25,777 nucleotides of DNA from Candidatus Thorarchaeota archaeon (GTDB taxonomy: Archaea > Asgardarchaeota > Thorarchaeia > Thorarchaeales > Thorarchaeaceae). This document shows positions 24,387 to 25,777 of the stretch, one piece after another (positions within the stretch are counted from its first letter, which is position 1; every line of letters begins with the position of its first letter). The stretch is taken from positions 1 through 25,777 of the forward strand of contig JAEORN010000176.1 of the NCBI GenBank assembly GCA_016840825.1. Direction: 5' to 3'. A program made the position numbers and the translations under genes. The notes beneath the pieces were generated by a model. That model was given only the letters and a program-made list of their open reading frames with translations. It did no database searches and was not told the DNA's origin.

Positions 24387-24824
24387 ATGACTGAAGATGA
24401 CTCTGCGAGCAATCCCTGCGAAAGCGCAGGATTCTTATCCTTTGGAAAGGATGTACTATGGGGCGCAAGTAAAAGAGGACCTGCGGTGGAAGATATAGTG
24501 AGTAACGAAGACCTCTATCAAAGGCTCGATTCTCTTGATATTGTGGAACGACTTGTCATTATTCAAAAACTTGGTCTTTCAGTTACAGCAGAGAACTATC
24601 ATTCATTTGTCGATGCATTAGTTGCTAGCCTTACTAGTGGTACCATTAATGTCACTGGATGGAATAGATTGGCCATCAAAGCAGCAATTGTTGTCTGCTC
24701 TGAAAGAGATCTACCTGTGTCTTTCAAATATGAGGACCGAACAATCTCACCTATCTCATTTCCAAAGGATGGAGTACTTCTTGAGATGTTCGTGGACTCC
24801 ATCATTACGGGGAAATGGGGCTAA
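24387..24824 (+). CDS. Hypothetical soluble protein
   Basis: A 145-residue protein of no family I recognise. It has a polar N-terminus, a helical middle (NEDLYQRLDSLDIVERLVII) and a mixed C-terminal half without membrane segments. The ATG at 24387 has GGTG nine bases upstream and an AT-rich GTAAATAAT about 30 bases upstream, so the start and promoter look sound. It precedes the CPBP-family protease gene by 86 bases on the same strand and could be cotranscribed with it. Two cysteines (residues 11 and about 107) show no zinc-binding pattern. Confidence 0.6.
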   Translation: MTEDDSASNPCESAGFLSFGKDVLWGASKRGPAVEDIVSNEDLYQRLDSLDIVERLVIIQKLGLSVTAENYHSFVDALVASLTSGTINVTGWNRLAIKAAIVVCSERDLPVSFKYEDRTISPISFPKDGVLLEMFVDSIITGKWG

Positions 24825-24909
24825 GAATCATATCAAAATCGATGTTTCTGAGTTTAAATTGCATGTAGATGACATCATTGTAGTATTTCCAACTGCTAGA
24901 TGTGATACT

Positions 24910-25777
24910 ATGACTTCACTCCAGGAACAAACCAAACCATTAGAGAGTTCAATGAATGGGAGAACCTCTTTGCCTGGCATCTTCCAAGTTGCTTTTGTTA
25001 TGCTGATCGTTGGAGTTGCATGGCGGATAATTGATGTTATGATTCTGAACCTTGGTGACACTTGGCTCAATATACTTCCTTCCAAGATTGGTCCTTTGAT
25101 CGTGATGGTAGCTGTACTTTGGAAGCTATATGGGAAACAGGACATGCAAGAAACTCTAGGTCTCGTAAAATCTAATTTCAGAGCTCAATTCGCAATAGGA
25201 ATTGCTCTGGGGATTTCTTTCTACCTTTTCGTGGATATCCTTGGGTCACTGATTTACCACTCAATTGTTAATCCCTCGTACGATTTATCTCTGACAATTT
25301 ACAATCCTGATCTACTTTGGTACGCATTCATATTCTTCTTCGTAAATGCAGTCTATGAGGAAACGCTATTCCGTGGATTACTTCAAAACACGTTCAAGTC
25401 CAAAATGAGTGTCAACAAGGCAATTCTCTTCTCTGCTGCCATCTTTGGCGTTTGGCATGCTGTTTGGCCAGTGGTAAACGGTGCTCCTCTATCAGAGTTC
25501 ATATCAATGATTCTTCTCTCTGGGATTCTCGGTGCATTCTTCGGAGTATATTATGAAAAGTTCTCTTCTGGGAGGACTTTGTATGGGACGATTACCTGCC
25601 ACACTTTGATCAACTTTTTGAATGAAAGCTTCAAGATTGGAACAGATGCATCAACTCAAGGTCCGGACTTCGTATTCAATGATCCACTTTTCCTAGTCAT
25701 CTCAGTTGTTATCTTCTTTGGGATGATGATTTTCTATTTTGGATTCTCTTGGAAGCTCCGAGTAGAAGATGCTGAAA
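24910..25777 (+). CDS. CPBP-family (CAAX protease/Abi-type) membrane protease, 3' end beyond the window
   Basis: At least 289 residues of a polytopic membrane protein whose frame remains open at the window edge. It carries the three CPBP motifs in order on membrane helices: NAVYEETLFRG with Glu150, Glu151 and Arg155, FGVWHAV with His183, and TCHTLIN with His231 and Asn235. This family of intramembrane proteases includes the eukaryotic CAAX endoprotease Rce1 and bacterial bacteriocin-immunity proteins. All expected catalytic residues are present, so an active enzyme is likely; the substrate is unknown. The ATG at 24910 has GTGAT just upstream. The visible C-terminal portion ends after a further membrane helix (VISVVIFFGMMIFYFGFSW) and should be close to the natural end. 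Confidence 0.9.
   Translation, partial: MTSLQEQTKPLESSMNGRTSLPGIFQVAFVMLIVGVAWRIIDVMILNLGDTWLNILPSKIGPLIVMVAVLWKLYGKQDMQETLGLVKSNFRAQFAIGIALGISFYLFVDILGSLIYHSIVNPSYDLSLTIYNPDLLWYAFIFFFVNAVYEETLFRGLLQNTFKSKMSVNKAILFSAAIFGVWHAVWPVVNGAPLSEFISMILLSGILGAFFGVYYEKFSSGRTLYGTITCHTLINFLNESFKIGTDASTQGPDFVFNDPLFLVISVVIFFGMMIFYFGFSWKLRVEDAE

Noticed and set aside
24828..25145. Minus-strand 105-residue open frame
   Set aside because: It is antisense to the CPBP protease gene, which shows all three family motifs; the antisense frame has no recognisable features.

Overview
This window looks like chromosomal DNA from an archaeon. It carries an archaeal-type S-adenosylmethionine synthetase, an archaeal/eukaryotic-type tryptophanyl-tRNA synthetase, a diverged Hel308/Ski2-like helicase and a stand-alone Lrp/AsnC effector domain. 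It also has TATA-like boxes about 40-55 bases upstream of several starts, GGAGG- or GGTGA-type ribosome binding sites, frequent TTG and GTG starts, and large exported NosD-like beta-helix proteins. The AT-rich composition and the many beta-helix surface proteins and small unknown membrane proteins would fit an Asgard lineage such as Thorarchaeia. That placement is inference, since no rRNA or other marker gene is present. I saw no rRNA, tRNA, CRISPR array or insertion sequence.

Layout. 1-711: 3' part of a DppB/OppB-type ABC permease, ending in a clear terminator. 709-5456: unknown or poorly known genes, comprising a helical protein, a GT-C-like membrane glycosyltransferase, a zinc-ribbon protein, an exported anchored protein, and two paralogous soluble proteins flanking a four-helix membrane protein. 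5513-7644: a small membrane protein lying between two 67-base direct repeats, a conserved-looking helical protein, and three tandem paralogous two-helix membrane proteins. 7723-8907: a DUF1614-like membrane protein and a short ICMT-family methyltransferase, both on the minus strand. 8951-10805: metK and an XRE-CBS regulator, divergent across a short region with a perfect inverted repeat. 10862-14067: the helicase and a helical protein. 14086-18098: a minus-strand gene set of amphi-Trp protein, PhoU-like protein, CPA1 antiporter and NhaA. 18218-22684: three exported beta-helix proteins. 22835-25777: trpS, the Lrp/AsnC domain protein, an unknown protein and a CPBP-family membrane protease cut by the window edge.

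Genes that appear to work together. The antiporter set joins two Na+/H+ antiporter families to two small soluble proteins, the first two genes overlapping and the third 11 bases downstream. The beta-helix genes look like one surface-protein transcription unit. metK and the XRE-CBS regulator share a promoter region, and because CBS domains can bind S-adenosylmethionine, feedback control of metK is a testable idea. Many starts given here were moved from the longest reading frame to the codon best supported by a ribosome binding site, a promoter or family alignment. For the helicase the best start is a CTG.
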